Positions 63,929 through 64,000 of a stretch of 64,000 nucleotides of DNA are shown here, piece after piece. This DNA is from Pseudoips prasinana (taxonomy: Eukaryota > Arthropoda > Insecta > Lepidoptera > Nolidae). Each line of letters starts with the position of its first letter. Position 1 is the stretch's first letter. Made by a program: the position numbers and the translations under genes. Where the stretch lies: contig OX621240.1 in NCBI GenBank assembly GCA_951640165.1, positions 35,716,713 through 35,780,712 on the forward strand, read 5' to 3'. A model generated the notes under the pieces. It worked only from the letters and a program-made list of their open reading frames with translations. It searched no databases and had not been told where the DNA came from.

Positions 63929-64000
63929 AAAATAAATAAATAAAATAAAAAAGGTTTTTATTCACGTAGACTTTAAAAAAGCGCTTGTAAATAGTCAGAA
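63929..64000 (-). mobile_element. LINE 3' tail, cut by the window end
   Basis: On the minus strand it reads CTGACTATTTACAAGCGC and CTACGTGAATAAAAACCTTT into a T/A-rich tail, almost identical to 40084-40155. The element body would lie beyond 64000. Confidence 0.7.

Overview
The window is AT-rich, intron- or intergenic-type DNA from an insect, most probably a moth or butterfly (Lepidoptera). The evidence is the repeat content: many short tRNA-headed SINEs, Helitron-like elements that start TC and end CTAG, 5'-truncated LINEs with A-rich tails, mariner-type MITEs, and an insect-type initiator tRNA-Met primer site in a Copia element. I see no bacterial operons, rRNA, canonical stand-alone tRNA genes or CRISPR arrays. 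Host coding sequence is nearly absent.

Host genes. The only convincing host exon is a 173-bp minus-strand exon at 11915-12087. It has a good splice acceptor and donor and encodes part of a Beaten-path (Beat)-like immunoglobulin domain. A GC-rich island with a minus-strand TATA box at 35345-35450 is a candidate upstream promoter, but nothing proves the link. A decayed Cys-rich reading frame at 33455-33901 (minus) and a CRE/YY1-bearing GC-rich patch near 3.07 kb are further non-repeat candidates.

Layout. 1-11.8 kb: SINEs, a Helitron-like element, LINE tails and a 5-copy tandem array with an exact 186-bp period (7077-8006). 11.9-13.8 kb: the Beat-like exon, hairpins and a small tandem repeat with a 28-bp perfect palindrome. 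13.8-18.4 kb: a nearly complete two-ORF non-LTR retrotransposon (CR1-like, PHD finger in ORF1) with two frameshifts, flanked by direct copies of a local repeat. 18.9-19.4 kb: two abutting SINEs. 19445-28556: a pogo/Tigger-type DNA transposon with TA target duplications, clustered GGGGTAAGAT motifs at both ends and a DDE transposase broken by one TAG. Inside its transposase gene sits a young Copia LTR retrotransposon (21784-26431). Its 194-bp LTRs differ at one base, it has a 5-bp target duplication, and its pol carries one TAG. 28.6-47 kb: SINEs, Helitron-like copies, LINE tails and long stretches with no recognisable gene. 47.8-49.8 kb: a 5'-truncated Jockey-like LINE interrupted by a 477-bp insertion with a 10-bp target duplication, a TATA-Inr promoter and a hammerhead-like hairpin. 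49.9-57.4 kb: SINEs, MITEs, perfect hairpins and LINE fragments. 57.4-61.9 kb: a LINE C-terminal fragment, then another degraded LINE interrupted by a 1236-bp Transib transposon whose ends read CACAGTG and CACTGTG, like V(D)J recombination heptamers. 62-64 kb: SINEs, Helitron-like and LINE tails.

The elements do not form a pathway. They form a nested insertion record: retroelement in DNA transposon, RAG-like transposon in LINE, MITE in SINE, and SINE in microsatellite. Most can be ordered by precise target-site duplications. All open frames longer than 250 codons belong to mobile elements.
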